Shown here in pieces: positions 17,581-25,886 of a stretch of DNA of 58,396 nucleotides. The notes beneath the pieces are model-generated. The model ran no database searches. It saw only the letters and a program-made list of their open reading frames with translations, and was not told the origin of the DNA. How positions within the stretch are numbered: the stretch's first letter is position 1; every line of letters starts with the position of its first letter. Origin of the DNA: Thermosipho atlanticus DSM 15807 (lineage in GTDB: Bacteria; Thermotogota; Thermotogae; Thermotogales; Fervidobacteriaceae); NCBI RefSeq assembly GCF_900129985.1, contig NZ_FQXN01000007.1, positions 1-58,396 of the forward strand, read 5' to 3'. The position numbers were made by a program, and so were the translations under genes.

Positions 17581-17769
17581 TTAAAAAAGCTTAAATAAAC
17601 TACTCATTGCTCCAGAGAAGATCAAATCAAGCACGAAAAAGTAAAGACCTGTGGAAATTAATATAATCAATACTACACCAGTAGCTCCCAACAATTCTTT
17701 TCTATTGGGCCAATGTGTTTTCTTAACTTCAGTTTTAATTTCTCTGAAAAATTTTCTAAGTTTTTCCAT
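17581..17769 (-). CDS. secE: Preprotein translocase subunit SecE
   Basis: 62 aa from ATG at 17769. An earlier in-frame start would run into tRNA-Trp. EVKKTHWPNRKELLGATGVVL is the conserved amphipathic segment of short SecE proteins, followed by one transmembrane helix. SecE clamps SecY in the Sec translocon. It lies between tRNA-Trp and nusG. Confidence 0.95.
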   Translation of the reverse strand: MEKLRKFFREIKTEVKKTHWPNRKELLGATGVVLIILISTGLYFFVLDLIFSGAMSSLFKLF

Positions 17770-17793
17770 AAAATCGCCCCCGTAAAAAAATTT

Positions 17794-17869
17794 TGGCAGG
17801 GGCGGCAGGACTCGAACCCGCAACACCCGATTTTGGAGACCGGTGCTCTACCAATTGAGCTACGCCCCT
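17794..17869 (-). tRNA. tRNA-Trp(CCA)
   Basis: Minus strand: acceptor AGGGGCG/CGCCCCT, anticodon loop CTCCAAA (anticodon CCA), encoded CCA. 76 nt. Placed between rpmG and secE in one transcript. Confidence 0.97.
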
Positions 17870-17883
17870 GCGAAAAAAACGAA

Positions 17884-18033
17884 TTAGGCTTTTGTTTCTA
17901 CATGATTTGTATGTTTATTACATTTTGGACAATATTTTCTTAATTGGAGTTTTTCCTTTTTGTTTTTTTCGCGTGTCGTATAATAGTTTTTATTACCACA
18001 TTCAGAGCATTTAAGAGCGACTTGGATTCTCAT
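17884..18033 (-). CDS. rpmG: 50S ribosomal protein L33
   Basis: 49 aa, beginning [20 protein letters not shown] and continuing to [16 protein letters not shown]. The two CxxC pairs make this the zinc-binding type of L33. GGGAGG lies upstream of the ATG. It sits between tRNA-Tyr and tRNA-Trp, a position typical of Thermotogales. Confidence 0.95.
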   Translation of the reverse strand: MRIQVALKCSECGNKNYYTTREKNKKEKLQLRKYCPKCNKHTNHVETKA

Positions 18034-18059
18034 AATCTTCCCTCCTATTAAAAAAAATC

Positions 18060-18146
18060 TGGTGGTGAGGGAAGGATTCGAACCTTCGAAGGCATTCTGC
18101 CAGCGGATTTACAGTCCGCCCCCTTTGGCCGCTCGGGCACCTCACC
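18060..18146 (-). tRNA. tRNA-Tyr(GUA)
   Basis: Minus strand: acceptor GGTGAGG/CCTCACC, anticodon loop CTGTAAA (GTA), class II variable arm, encoded CCA. 87 nt. Confidence 0.96.
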
Positions 18147-18157
18147 ACCGCTAACCT

Positions 18158-18233
18158 TGGAGCCAGCGGAGGGACTCGAACCCTCAACCTATTGATTACA
18201 AATCAATCGCTCTCCCGGTTGAGCTACGCTGGC
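18158..18233 (-). tRNA. tRNA-Thr(UGU)
   Basis: Minus strand: acceptor GCCAGCG/CGCTGGC, anticodon loop TTTGTAA (TGT), T arm GAGGGTTCGAGTCCCTC, encoded CCA. 76 nt. First gene of the rpmG-secE-nusG transcript. Confidence 0.96.
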
Positions 18234-18247
18234 TCGCTGCGGTTTCT

Positions 18248-18276
18248 ATTATACACTATGTCAAAGAACGTGTCAA
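18248..18276 (-). promoter_or_regulatory. Consensus promoter of the tRNA-Thr/rpmG/secE/nusG/rplKA operon
   Basis: Minus strand TTGACA (18276-18271), a 17-base spacer, TATAAT (18253-18248): a perfect sigma-70 consensus. It overlaps the last codons of the upstream rpsR gene on the same strand. Confidence 0.93.
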
Positions 18277-18497
18277 TACTTTACATAAGGGAGCAAAGCC
18301 ATCTGTCTTGCTCTTTTAATTGCTATTTTAACCATTCTTTGGTGTTTGGCACAATTACCTGTAATTCTCCTTGGGATAATTTTCCCTTTTTCAGTTAAAA
18401 ATTCTCTTAAGAGTTTTACGTCTTTATAATCAACGTATTCAACTTTTGATTGACATAGTTTACATACTTTTGGTTTCCTTCTTCTTCTATATTTCAT
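18273..18497 (-). CDS. rpsR: 30S ribosomal protein S18
   Basis: 74 aa from ATG at 18497, with GGGAGGT upstream; a start seven codons earlier lies before the ribosome-binding site. It begins [20 protein letters not shown] and contains CAKHQR, giving a likely zinc-type cysteine set. S18 binds next to S6 on the 30S platform. It follows ssb in the conserved rpsF-ssb-rpsR order. Confidence 0.96.
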   Translation of the reverse strand: MKYRRRRKPKVCKLCQSKVEYVDYKDVKLLREFLTEKGKIIPRRITGNCAKHQRMVKIAIKRARQMALLPYVKY

Positions 18498-18521
18498 ATG
18501 AATTACCTCCCTTTTCAAAGA

Positions 18522-18926
18522 TCAAAATGGCGGTTCGTCATTGTCAGAATCATCAAAAAGTTCATCATATTCTAATGTTTCTGTTTCTTCAGAGAGATCA
18601 CTTTTTTTATCCATAAACATTACTTGATCCGCCCATATTTCTGGTGTACTTCTAAATTGTCCGTCATTTCCTTGCCAACGATTTATTCTGAGTTTTCCTT
18701 CTACTAAAATTAATCTTCCTTTTTTTAAATAATTTTGAACAAACTCAGCAAGTTTACTAAAAGTTACTATTCGTATAAAATCCGCATCTTGACTGTCTTC
18801 AGAACCTCTTCTTGTTGGTCTACTTACTGCCAAAGTGAAAGTTGCTACTAAGGTACCATTTAAAGTTTGCCTTACTTCAGGGTCCCTTGTCAAACGACCG
18901 ACAAGGACAACTTTGTTATAGTTCAC
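18522..18926 (-). CDS. ssb: Single-stranded DNA-binding protein
   Basis: 134 aa from GTG at 18926, overlapping the rpsF stop by 4 bases (GTGA). The N-terminus MNYNKVVLVGRLTRDPEVR begins the OB fold. An acidic tail ends in DSDNDEPPF, the usual site for SSB-partner proteins. It binds single-stranded DNA in replication and repair. Confidence 0.97.
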   Translation of the reverse strand: MNYNKVVLVGRLTRDPEVRQTLNGTLVATFTLAVSRPTRRGSEDSQDADFIRIVTFSKLAEFVQNYLKKGRLILVEGKLRINRWQGNDGQFRSTPEIWADQVMFMDKKSDLSEETETLEYDELFDDSDNDEPPF

Positions 18927-19282
18927 TCTTCCACCTTCTCGGTATTCTCCGACACCTCTTCTTTCTTAGCCTGTTTTTTTTCTTCCTTTTCTAGGTCTTC
19001 TCTTCTAAATGTTTGCCATCTTAAGAATTCAGGTCTAACTTTAAAATACTGCTCAAGTTCTGAAAGATTTTCTCCAGAACACTTAAAATAAATAACAGTA
19101 TAATCTGCTTCGTTGTACTTTTTAAGTGGATATGCAGTTTTTTTGATACCCATTCTATCAACTTTATCAACTTGTGCACCAAGTTTTTCAGTTAAAAATT
19201 CTACTAAGTTGTTTATAATATTTTCCCTTTCCTCTTCTGCGATATCTGGTTTGACGATAAGCATTGTTTCATATATCCTCAT
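18923..19282 (-). CDS. rpsF: 30S ribosomal protein S6
   Basis: 119 aa. MRIYETMLIVKPDIAEEE and GIKKTAYPLKKYNEADYTV are typical of S6. The C-terminal tail is rich in Lys and Glu. S6 forms a heterodimer with S18 on the 30S platform. GGGAGGAGG lies upstream of the ATG. The leader contains hairpins that could be an autoregulatory site. Confidence 0.96.
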   Translation of the reverse strand: MRIYETMLIVKPDIAEEERENIINNLVEFLTEKLGAQVDKVDRMGIKKTAYPLKKYNEADYTVIYFKCSGENLSELEQYFKVRPEFLRWQTFRREDLEKEEKKQAKKEEVSENTEKVEE

Positions 19283-19289
19283 CTTTGCA

Positions 19290-19335
19290 CCTCCTCCCTC
19301 GGACTTTTTGGTCCCACCTTTTGGTGGAACGGGAT
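19290..19335 (-). promoter_or_regulatory. Structured leader of rpsF (candidate S6:S18 autoregulatory element)
   Basis: On the minus strand an 8-bp stem, GTTCCACC-AAAA-GGTGGGAC, is followed by a competing short hairpin, GGAC-CAAAAA-GTCC, just before the ribosome-binding site. CCG occurs next to the stems. Many bacteria carry an S6:S18-binding leader with a conserved CCG before rpsF. The match here is by position and general features only. Confidence 0.4.
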
Positions 19336-19353
19336 AATTAAATAATTCAGAAT

Positions 19354-19377
19354 AAAAGGGAGCTTAAGCTCCCTTTT
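19354..19377 (-). terminator. Terminator of the tRNA-Cys/tRNA-Met transcript
   Basis: Perfect palindrome with arms AAAAGGGAGCTT and AAGCTCCCTTTT, followed on the minus strand by ATTCTGAATTATTT. It may let some polymerase continue into rpsF, since no separate rpsF promoter is obvious. Confidence 0.75.
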
Positions 19378-19452
19378 GGTGGGCTCGGGAGGAATCGAAC
19401 CCCCGACCATCCGGTTATGAGCCGGACGCTCTGCCAACTGAGCTACGAGCCC
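19377..19452 (-). tRNA. tRNA-Met(CAU)
   Basis: Minus strand: acceptor GGGCTCG/CGAGCCC, anticodon loop CTCATAA (CAT), discriminator A, encoded CCA. 76 nt. The first acceptor pair (G-C) excludes initiator tRNA. An Ile2 tRNA with lysidine cannot be ruled out by eye. Confidence 0.9.
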
Positions 19453-19459
19453 ACTTTTT

Positions 19460-19536
19460 TGGAGGCGACGGTGGGATTTGAACCCACGAATAGGGATTTT
19501 GCAGACCCCCGCCTTAGACCACTTGGCCACGTCGCC
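19460..19536 (-). tRNA. tRNA-Cys(GCA)
   Basis: Minus strand: acceptor GGCGACG/CGTCGCC, anticodon loop CTGCAAA (GCA), discriminator T (U in RNA) as expected for Cys, encoded CCA. 77 nt. Confidence 0.96.
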
Positions 19537-19547
19537 TCGCGATTGAA

Positions 19548-19576
19548 ATTTTAGCACAATCTATCTACTGTGTCAA
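19548..19576 (-). promoter_or_regulatory. Promoter of tRNA-Cys/tRNA-Met
   Basis: Minus strand TTGACA (19576-19571), a 17-base spacer, TAAAAT (19553-19548), ending about 12 bases before tRNA-Cys. Confidence 0.87.
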
Positions 19577-19680
19577 TAAAAATATAAAAATTTATATTTT
19601 CTTCACTCTATTTTAAAGTATTATAATGCTATAATATTTTTCAGAAATACTAAAATTCTTTTAAAAATTGAGGTGATAAA

Positions 19681-20586
19681 TTGAAATACGTAGTATCATA
19701 CCAAACAGATCCTAAGGTAATAGAGGAATCATCCCGCAAAATAATTTTAAAATCGAATTATCCTACAATCTATAAAGAATCTTCTGTGATCCATTTATAT
19801 TACTATTCAGGAAAGCCAAAAACTGATAAAACATTACTTTTTATACATGGATTGGGAACCGGGAATATAAAATATTTAAAATGGTTTCCTGAAAAGTTTT
19901 CTCAATATGGTTATGATTCTTATTTAATGATACTTCCATATCATTTTGAAAGAACCCCCAAAGGATATAAAAGTGGTGAATTGTTTTTAAAACCTGAATC
20001 ATTAAGAGAAAGGTTTGAACATGCGATAGTTGATGCACTAACTTCTTTAGAATATATTAGAAATAAACACAATAGCAAAAGTTATTTGATGGGATTTAGT
20101 TTTGGAGGCATGATCTCTACTATAGCATCAGCTTTTTACAAAGTTGATGGTTTATCATTATGTGTAACAGGTGGTAACTTTTATCACATTACTTGGAAAA
20201 GTTTTGCAACAAAAGTATTAAGAATGAAATATGAAGAAAACAAAGAATGTGATGTGGAAAAATGTCGTAATTTTCACGGGGAAAGTTTTTATAAGTTTAT
20301 AGATGATATCAGATCGCCTAATATTTCTAAAGATTCTGCTCCTATTTCGTGTTATGAGTATGATCCTGTAGTATTTGCAAAATTTGTTAAAAGCCCAACT
20401 ATAATGTTTAGGGCTATTTTTGATATTTTCATACCCAAAAGTTCTTCTTTAGAATTATTTGAAAGAATTGGAAGCAATAGAAAGAAGATGTATACAATCT
20501 TTTCAGGACATCTCACTTCTTATATATTTAAAAATTATATATTTAAAAAGACTGTTGAGTTTTTTGAGAAAAACACTGTGGTATAA
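19681..20586 (+). CDS. Alpha/beta hydrolase fold protein
   Basis: 301 aa from a TTG start with GAGGTGAT upstream. LLFIHGLGTGN gives the oxyanion-hole region and MGFSFGGMISTIAS the nucleophile elbow (Ser). A late Asp (FDIFIP) and His (SGHLTSY) complete a plausible catalytic triad. There is no signal peptide. The substrate is unknown; esterase or lipase-like activity is the general expectation. It precedes the rodA-like gene by 22 bases and may be co-transcribed with it. Confidence 0.8.
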   Translation: MKYVVSYQTDPKVIEESSRKIILKSNYPTIYKESSVIHLYYYSGKPKTDKTLLFIHGLGTGNIKYLKWFPEKFSQYGYDSYLMILPYHFERTPKGYKSGELFLKPESLRERFEHAIVDALTSLEYIRNKHNSKSYLMGFSFGGMISTIASAFYKVDGLSLCVTGGNFYHITWKSFATKVLRMKYEENKECDVEKCRNFHGESFYKFIDDIRSPNISKDSAPISCYEYDPVVFAKFVKSPTIMFRAIFDIFIPKSSSLELFERIGSNRKKMYTIFSGHLTSYIFKNYIFKKTVEFFEKNTVV

Positions 20587-20608
20587 TTTATTTTGGAGGA
20601 TGTGAGTC

Positions 20609-21694
20609 TTGAAATTTACTGAAAATAAAAGGTTTGATTTTTTACTGGTTTTTTCAGTAATTTTTTTGATGATTTTTGGACTTCTAAATTTATACAGTGT
20701 TTTAAGACCCACAAATAATTTAGCGCTTTTTTATAAACAAGTTTTGTGGGATATTTTTGGTGTTTTTGTGATATTTTTGGTCTACTTTATTAAGGAAAGT
20801 TTTATAAAAAAGATAATTTTACCGTTGTATTTAATTAGTATAATTCTGCTTGTAGGTGTTTTAGTCTTTGGTACACGTGTAGGAGGTTCTATAAGGTGGT
20901 ATCGTTTTGCAGGAGTATCGTTTCAACCCTCCGAATTATCAAAACTATCGTTAATAATGATATTAGCATACATACTTACACACAAGTCTTTAAAAAATTT
21001 TCTAATTTCGATCGTATTACTTGTTATTCCTGTAATGTTAATATTGAAAGAACCTGATTTAGGTGTTTCTGTTCTTCATGTATTTATTTGGAGTATTATG
21101 TTGCTTTTTTCTGGAGTGTCATTTAAAATTATAGCTACGGTTTTTGGAAGTATGATAGGAGCAGTTCCTATTTTGTATTTTTTCTTTTTGGAAGATTATC
21201 AAAAATCCCGAATTTTATCGTTTTTGAATCCTGAGAAATATTTTCAAAGTGCTTCGTACAATGTAATAATGGCAAAGAACACGGTAGGTTCTGGAGGAAT
21301 CTTTGGAAGAGGTTATCTTGTTTCCCCTTCTGTAAATGGAGCTTTTGTGCCAAAATTCGAAACCGATTTTATTTTCTCAGCTATTGCTGAGCAATTTGGT
21401 TTTATAGGAAGTTTAATTGTTCTAGTAGGATTTGGTGTGATTATCTTTAAGGTTTTGAAGGACATAAAAGACTATAAAAATAGTTTTTGGAAGCTTGTCT
21501 CTATAGGAATAATATCAACTTTCATGTTTCATGTATTTGAAAATATTGGGATGAATATTGGAATAATGCCTGTGACAGGAATACCTTTGCCATTTTTAAG
21601 TTACGGAGGTACTTCAACTTTTATATTTTGTTTTATGATTGGATTGTTATTAAAAGCTCATGCGCTTGGGACTAAAACGAGGAAGGTGATTTAA
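20609..21694 (+). CDS. rodA: SEDS-family peptidoglycan polymerase, RodA-like
   Basis: 361 aa from a TTG start behind GGAGGATGTGAG. It has about ten transmembrane helices. Motifs are GGSIRWYRFAGVSFQPSELS, FIFSAIAEQFGFIGS and GIPLPFLSYGGTSTF, typical of RodA/FtsW. RodA polymerises lipid II glycan strands during side-wall growth, with a class B PBP partner that is not in this window. RodA is preferred over FtsW by length and motif style, but the distinction is not certain. The next gene begins immediately after the stop. Confidence 0.9.
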   Translation: MKFTENKRFDFLLVFSVIFLMIFGLLNLYSVLRPTNNLALFYKQVLWDIFGVFVIFLVYFIKESFIKKIILPLYLISIILLVGVLVFGTRVGGSIRWYRFAGVSFQPSELSKLSLIMILAYILTHKSLKNFLISIVLLVIPVMLILKEPDLGVSVLHVFIWSIMLLFSGVSFKIIATVFGSMIGAVPILYFFFLEDYQKSRILSFLNPEKYFQSASYNVIMAKNTVGSGGIFGRGYLVSPSVNGAFVPKFETDFIFSAIAEQFGFIGSLIVLVGFGVIIFKVLKDIKDYKNSFWKLVSIGIISTFMFHVFENIGMNIGIMPVTGIPLPFLSYGGTSTFIFCFMIGLLLKAHALGTKTRKVI

Positions 21695-22342
21695 ATGACT
21701 AGACACCAACAAAAAAAAGTTCGTGAGGTTTCTATATTTTCTTACATGATAATTTTTTCGATTATTTTTGTTTTTATAATTACTTTGGTTTTATCAATTG
21801 GAAATTTTATTCGTTATAAAGATCTGTTGTATGAATATAGCTTATTAAAAAATTATGTAAATAAAGAACTAGCTAATTACAAATCAAAGTTAGATGATGT
21901 TCAAGCAAAACTTGGCCCTAATTCATTGGTTGATAAATATATTTTATCTACTAATTATATAAACAATTTTGGAATTGATCTTGAATATATTTTGAGTAAT
22001 TTAGAGGATGACCCGGGAACGGGATATTTCATGGTTTTTGTAATTGGTAGTAAATCTAGTTGGTTTACTGTGAAAAAGGGAGAAACTACGTATTTTTCAA
22101 GAGAATTGAAACCTGGACTTTCAAAATATAAATTTTATTATTTTAAAGAACCCCGAATAAAAACAGATTATGACATTGTAATTTCGGATGATTCAGATAT
22201 AGTTGTAGGGAAGCCCGGACAGGTATATCTTTTGTTTTTTGGTGTAGGAAGTAGTTTTCATCCGACAAAGATAGTCCAAGTGAGAGATATGAAAGTGACT
22301 AATATAAGAAAAAGTTTTAGTCTGTATGTCCCAGGAAAATAG
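21695..22342 (+). CDS. Single-pass membrane protein of unknown function next to rodA
   Basis: 215 aa. A short cytoplasmic tail (MTRHQQKKVREVS) is followed by one hydrophobic helix (about residues 14-38), a likely short coiled coil (YSLLKNYVNKELANYKSKLDD), and a soluble extracytoplasmic domain of about 130 residues. This topology recalls FtsL/DivIC-like bitopic proteins but with an added domain; I cannot assign it to a family. It starts directly at the rodA-like stop codon, so the two are likely coupled and may act together at the cell wall. glyQ follows 16 bases later. Confidence 0.7.
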   Translation: MTRHQQKKVREVSIFSYMIIFSIIFVFIITLVLSIGNFIRYKDLLYEYSLLKNYVNKELANYKSKLDDVQAKLGPNSLVDKYILSTNYINNFGIDLEYILSNLEDDPGTGYFMVFVIGSKSSWFTVKKGETTYFSRELKPGLSKYKFYYFKEPRIKTDYDIVISDDSDIVVGKPGQVYLLFFGVGSSFHPTKIVQVRDMKVTNIRKSFSLYVPGK

Positions 22343-22358
22343 TAGAGGAGGATGAGAA

Positions 22359-23216
22359 ATGTATCTTCAAGATATTATTAAAAAATTGGATGAATATTGG
22401 GCAAAACAAGGCTGTTTTATTGATTTACCGTATGATATGGAAATGGGTGCGGGAACTTTCCATACTTCTACATTTTTTGGAGTATTAAGAAAAAGGGATT
22501 GGAAAGTGGCGTTTGTACAACCAAGCAGAAGACCAACCGACGGAAGGTACGGCGAAAATCCTAATAGAATGCAAAGGTTCTTACAATATCAAGTAATTAT
22601 AAAACCAAATCCTATAAATTCTCAGGAGATATATCTTGAATCTTTAAAAGTACTTGGAATAAATCCAAAAGAACATGATATACGGTTTGTAGAAGACAAT
22701 TGGGAATCTCCAAGTTTGGGTGCATGGGGAATTGGATGGGAAGTTTGGCTTGATGGGATGGAAATAACTCAGTTTACTTATTTTCAACAAGTGGGTGGAA
22801 TTTCTTTAAAGCAAATACCTCTAGAAATCACATACGGTTTAGAAAGAATTGCAATGTATTTGCAAGGTGTAGGAAATGTTTTTGATGTAATGTGGAATGA
22901 AAATATCAAATACGGGGAATTGTTTTTAGAAAATGAAAAACAATTTTCAAAATACAATTTTGAAGAAGCAAACACAGAAATATTATTTCAATTATATGAT
23001 TTGTATAAAAAAGAATTTAAAAGTTTAATTGAAAAAAACTTGTTTTTGCCGGCATATGAACAATTAATAAAGTGTTCTCATACATTTAATTTATTAGATG
23101 CTAGAAATGCAATAAGTGTTACCCAAAGACAGGGTTACATTAGGGATATTAGGTCAATGGCAACCTTATGTGCTAGGAATTTTATAGAGTTTGAGGAAGG
23201 TGAGACTAATGGCTGA
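22359..23216 (+). CDS. glyQ: Glycyl-tRNA synthetase alpha subunit
   Basis: 285 aa, the usual GlyQ length. [36 protein letters not shown] and [20 protein letters not shown] are GlyQ signatures and contain class II aminoacyl-tRNA synthetase residues. With GlyS it forms the tetrameric enzyme that charges tRNA-Gly. Start ATG behind AGGAGG. Its last codons overlap the glyS start by 8 bases. Confidence 0.98.
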   Translation: MYLQDIIKKLDEYWAKQGCFIDLPYDMEMGAGTFHTSTFFGVLRKRDWKVAFVQPSRRPTDGRYGENPNRMQRFLQYQVIIKPNPINSQEIYLESLKVLGINPKEHDIRFVEDNWESPSLGAWGIGWEVWLDGMEITQFTYFQQVGGISLKQIPLEITYGLERIAMYLQGVGNVFDVMWNENIKYGELFLENEKQFSKYNFEEANTEILFQLYDLYKKEFKSLIEKNLFLPAYEQLIKCSHTFNLLDARNAISVTQRQGYIRDIRSMATLCARNFIEFEEGETNG

Positions 23217-25224
23217 ATATTTATTTGAAATAGGAGTTGAAGAACTTCCTACTACAGAAGTTGATAAAATAGTAGTTCAGGTAAAAGAAAAAGTAGAGAA
23301 TTTGCTTAAAACTGAAAATCTATACTTTGGCGAACTGAAAACATTTTTTGCCCCACGAAGATTTGGTTTTTTTATTAAGGATCTTCAAGAAAAACAGGAA
23401 AATAAAGTTATTGAAAAAAGAGGTCCGTCATTGAAAATAGCATACGATGAGAATATGCATCCAACTAAAGCCCTTCAAGGATTTTTAGCTTCAAATGGTG
23501 CAACTTTAGAAAATGTTATTCAAAAGGATAATTATGTGTTTATAAAAAAGCAAATCGAAGGTAAATATTCGAAAGAAATATTTCGAGAGAAAATTCCCCA
23601 AATTATAGGATCGCTTAGTTTTAAAAAACCAATGAGATGGGGAAATGGTGTTTATTCGTTTGTGAGGATTCCACATTGGATTTTGTCAATTTATAATGGT
23701 GAACCATTGGAATTTGAGATCTTTGGTATAAAGTCTTCGAATAAAACGTATGCACATAGATTTGTTAAAGATGAACCAATAGAAATAAAGAGTATAGACG
23801 ATTATGTTTTGAAGTTAAAAGAGTTTAAAGTTATTCCTTTTGAAGAAGAAAGAGTAAAATTTGTCAAAACCCAAATAGAGGAATTTGAAAAAACTAAAGA
23901 ACTAGTGGTAGAAAAAGACGAAGAACTTATAGAGGAAGTAATTACCTTAACAGAATATCCCGGAATATTAGATGGCACATTTTATGAAAAATATCTTGCT
24001 CTTCCTGAAGAATTAATTACTGTTACTATAAAGCATCATCAAAGGTCTTTTACAACTTATGTTGGGGATAAAATCACCAACAAATTTGTATCATTTATTG
24101 ATTCCCCCACAGGAGATATTAATAAAATAAGAAAAGGATATGAAAGAGTTATTAATGCTAGGCTAGAAGATGCTAGATATTATTATGAAAAAGATTTAAA
24201 AGTTCCTCTTGAAAGTTTTAATAAAAAATTAAAAGAAATAATTTTTCAAAAGGAACTAGGAACACTTATGGATAAAGTTGAAAGAATTAAGAAAATTTCA
24301 GAATTTATTTGTGAAAAACTGAAAATAAATTACTCAGATAAAGTTAGAATATTACGGACAGCAGAATTATGTAAAGCAGACATTGCTTCAAATGTAGTTT
24401 ACGAGTTTCCAGAATTGCAGGGAATTATGGGAAGAATCTATGCAGTCAAAGATAACGAAGATCAAAGTGTAGCTTTGGGAATAGAAGATCACTATAAAGA
24501 TGTTCCACAACTTATTACAGGCGCAGTTGTTGCGTTAGCTGACAGAATTGATACAATTGTTGGAAGTTTTGCTGTAGGTAATGTTCCAACTGGTTCAAAA
24601 GATCCATTTGGTTTGAGAAAGAAAACAGATACAATTTTTAAAATTGTATCTGAATATAGATGGAATATTAATTTAGAAGAAACCATAGAATTCTCTGCAA
24701 AGTTGATAGATAAGAAAATACCGGAAGACTTAAAACAATTTTTTGAATCAAGATACGAACTCTTCTATTCAAACATTAGATATGATATTGCTAGAGCGGT
24801 AAAATCATATTGGCGAAAACCATATGAAGGAAAATTAATCGTTGAGGCCTTGATAAAAATTGTTGATCAAGAAGAATTTCAGCATCTTCTGATAGGATTT
24901 GAAAGAGTCCACAACATTTCAAAAAAGTTTGACAAATTTGAATTTGATCCTACTAAGTTTTTGGAAAAGGAAGAAAAATTGTTGTTTAATAAATATATAG
25001 AAATTAAACCAAAAGTTTTAAAAGCAGTGGAGGAATTAAATTTTGAAGAAGCTCTTCAACATCTTATTAGTTTAAGACCCTATATCGACAGTTATTTCGA
25101 TAAGGTTTTTGTTATGACAAAGCAAGATGATATAAGAATGAACAGGCTTGGATTCTTGAAAAATTTAGATAATTTATTTTTCCTTTTGGGAAATTTAAGT
25201 GTTATTGAGAAAAAATTAAATTAA
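23209..25224 (+). CDS. glyS: Glycyl-tRNA synthetase beta subunit
   Basis: 671 aa from ATG at 23209, with GAAGGTGAG upstream; this gives the family N-terminus [17 protein letters not shown]. Other family motifs are [25 protein letters not shown], and [20 protein letters not shown] with KDPFGLRKK, the HD-like region. The C-terminal part binds tRNA-Gly anticodon and body. Translationally coupled to glyQ. Confidence 0.98.
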   Translation: MAEYLFEIGVEELPTTEVDKIVVQVKEKVENLLKTENLYFGELKTFFAPRRFGFFIKDLQEKQENKVIEKRGPSLKIAYDENMHPTKALQGFLASNGATLENVIQKDNYVFIKKQIEGKYSKEIFREKIPQIIGSLSFKKPMRWGNGVYSFVRIPHWILSIYNGEPLEFEIFGIKSSNKTYAHRFVKDEPIEIKSIDDYVLKLKEFKVIPFEEERVKFVKTQIEEFEKTKELVVEKDEELIEEVITLTEYPGILDGTFYEKYLALPEELITVTIKHHQRSFTTYVGDKITNKFVSFIDSPTGDINKIRKGYERVINARLEDARYYYEKDLKVPLESFNKKLKEIIFQKELGTLMDKVERIKKISEFICEKLKINYSDKVRILRTAELCKADIASNVVYEFPELQGIMGRIYAVKDNEDQSVALGIEDHYKDVPQLITGAVVALADRIDTIVGSFAVGNVPTGSKDPFGLRKKTDTIFKIVSEYRWNINLEETIEFSAKLIDKKIPEDLKQFFESRYELFYSNIRYDIARAVKSYWRKPYEGKLIVEALIKIVDQEEFQHLLIGFERVHNISKKFDKFEFDPTKFLEKEEKLLFNKYIEIKPKVLKAVEELNFEEALQHLISLRPYIDSYFDKVFVMTKQDDIRMNRLGFLKNLDNLFFLLGNLSVIEKKLN

Positions 25225-25227
25225 ATA

Positions 25228-25236
25228 TGTTATAAT
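25228..25236 (+). promoter_or_regulatory. Extended -10 promoter of the rubrerythrin gene
   Basis: TGT-TATAAT just after the glyS stop and 28 bases before the rubrerythrin start; no convincing -35 at 16-18 bases. Confidence 0.5.
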
Positions 25237-25263
25237 AATAGTAATGATAACGGGGGTGAAAGT

Positions 25264-25770
25264 ATGAAAGAGATGACAAAGCAATTTTTAGAAGCGGCTT
25301 TTGCAGGGGAGTCTATGGCACATATGAAGTATAGTATTTTTGCTGAAGAAGCAGAAAAGAAAGGATTGAAAAAACTTGCAAAGCTTTTTAAAGCAATTGC
25401 ATATGCTGAATTTGTTCATGCAAGGAATCATTTCAAAGTTTTAAGAAAGCTTTCTGAAAACATGTCAGATAATGTTCAGACTTGTATTGATGGTGAAACG
25501 TTTGAAATTGAAGAAATGTATCCAGTGTATAAAAATGCCGCAGGTTTTCAAGATGAAAAAGAAGCAGTAAGAAGTACACATTTTGCTCTTGAAGCAGAGA
25601 AGATACATGCCGAGATGTATAAAAAAGCGAAAGAACTAGTAGAAAAGGGAGAAGATTATTCGGCTGATAAGATTTACATTTGTCCCGTTTGTGGATATAC
25701 TGTAGAAGATGACGTTCCAGAAAGTTGTCCTGTGTGTGGTGCATCTAAGGATATTTTTGTAGAATTTTAA
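25264..25770 (+). CDS. rbr: Rubrerythrin
   Basis: 168 aa. The N-terminal ferritin-like four-helix domain has diiron ligands in FAGESMAHMKY, AEFVHARNHF and ALEAEKIHAEMY. The C-terminal rubredoxin-like domain has CPVCGYTVEDDVPESCPVCG. Rubrerythrin reduces hydrogen peroxide in anaerobes, taking electrons through the rubredoxin iron. The gene is probably monocistronic, with its own extended -10 element and a terminator downstream. The start is ATG behind GGGGGTGA. Confidence 0.95.
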   Translation: MKEMTKQFLEAAFAGESMAHMKYSIFAEEAEKKGLKKLAKLFKAIAYAEFVHARNHFKVLRKLSENMSDNVQTCIDGETFEIEEMYPVYKNAAGFQDEKEAVRSTHFALEAEKIHAEMYKKAKELVEKGEDYSADKIYICPVCGYTVEDDVPESCPVCGASKDIFVEF

Positions 25771-25843
25771 GGTAAATTGATATTTGTACGGATTTCTAAT
25801 ATGCAGAAAAGGACAGGAACATCGAATTTGAACAAAAAATAAC

Positions 25844-25873
25844 AACAAGGTGCCTCTGGCGCCTTGTTTATTT
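25844..25873 (+). terminator. Terminator after rubrerythrin
   Basis: ACAAGGTGCC-TCT-GGCGCCTTGT with one G-T pair, then TTATTT. The ribosome-binding site of hflK follows at once. The 73 bases between the stop and the stem hold nothing recognisable. Confidence 0.75.
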
Positions 25874-25886
25874 GGAGGTGTAAGCT

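Noticed and set aside
19279-19557. 92-codon minus-strand frame across tRNA-Cys, tRNA-Met and the rpsF leader
   Set aside because: It overlaps two tRNA genes and the leader; no family similarity is evident.
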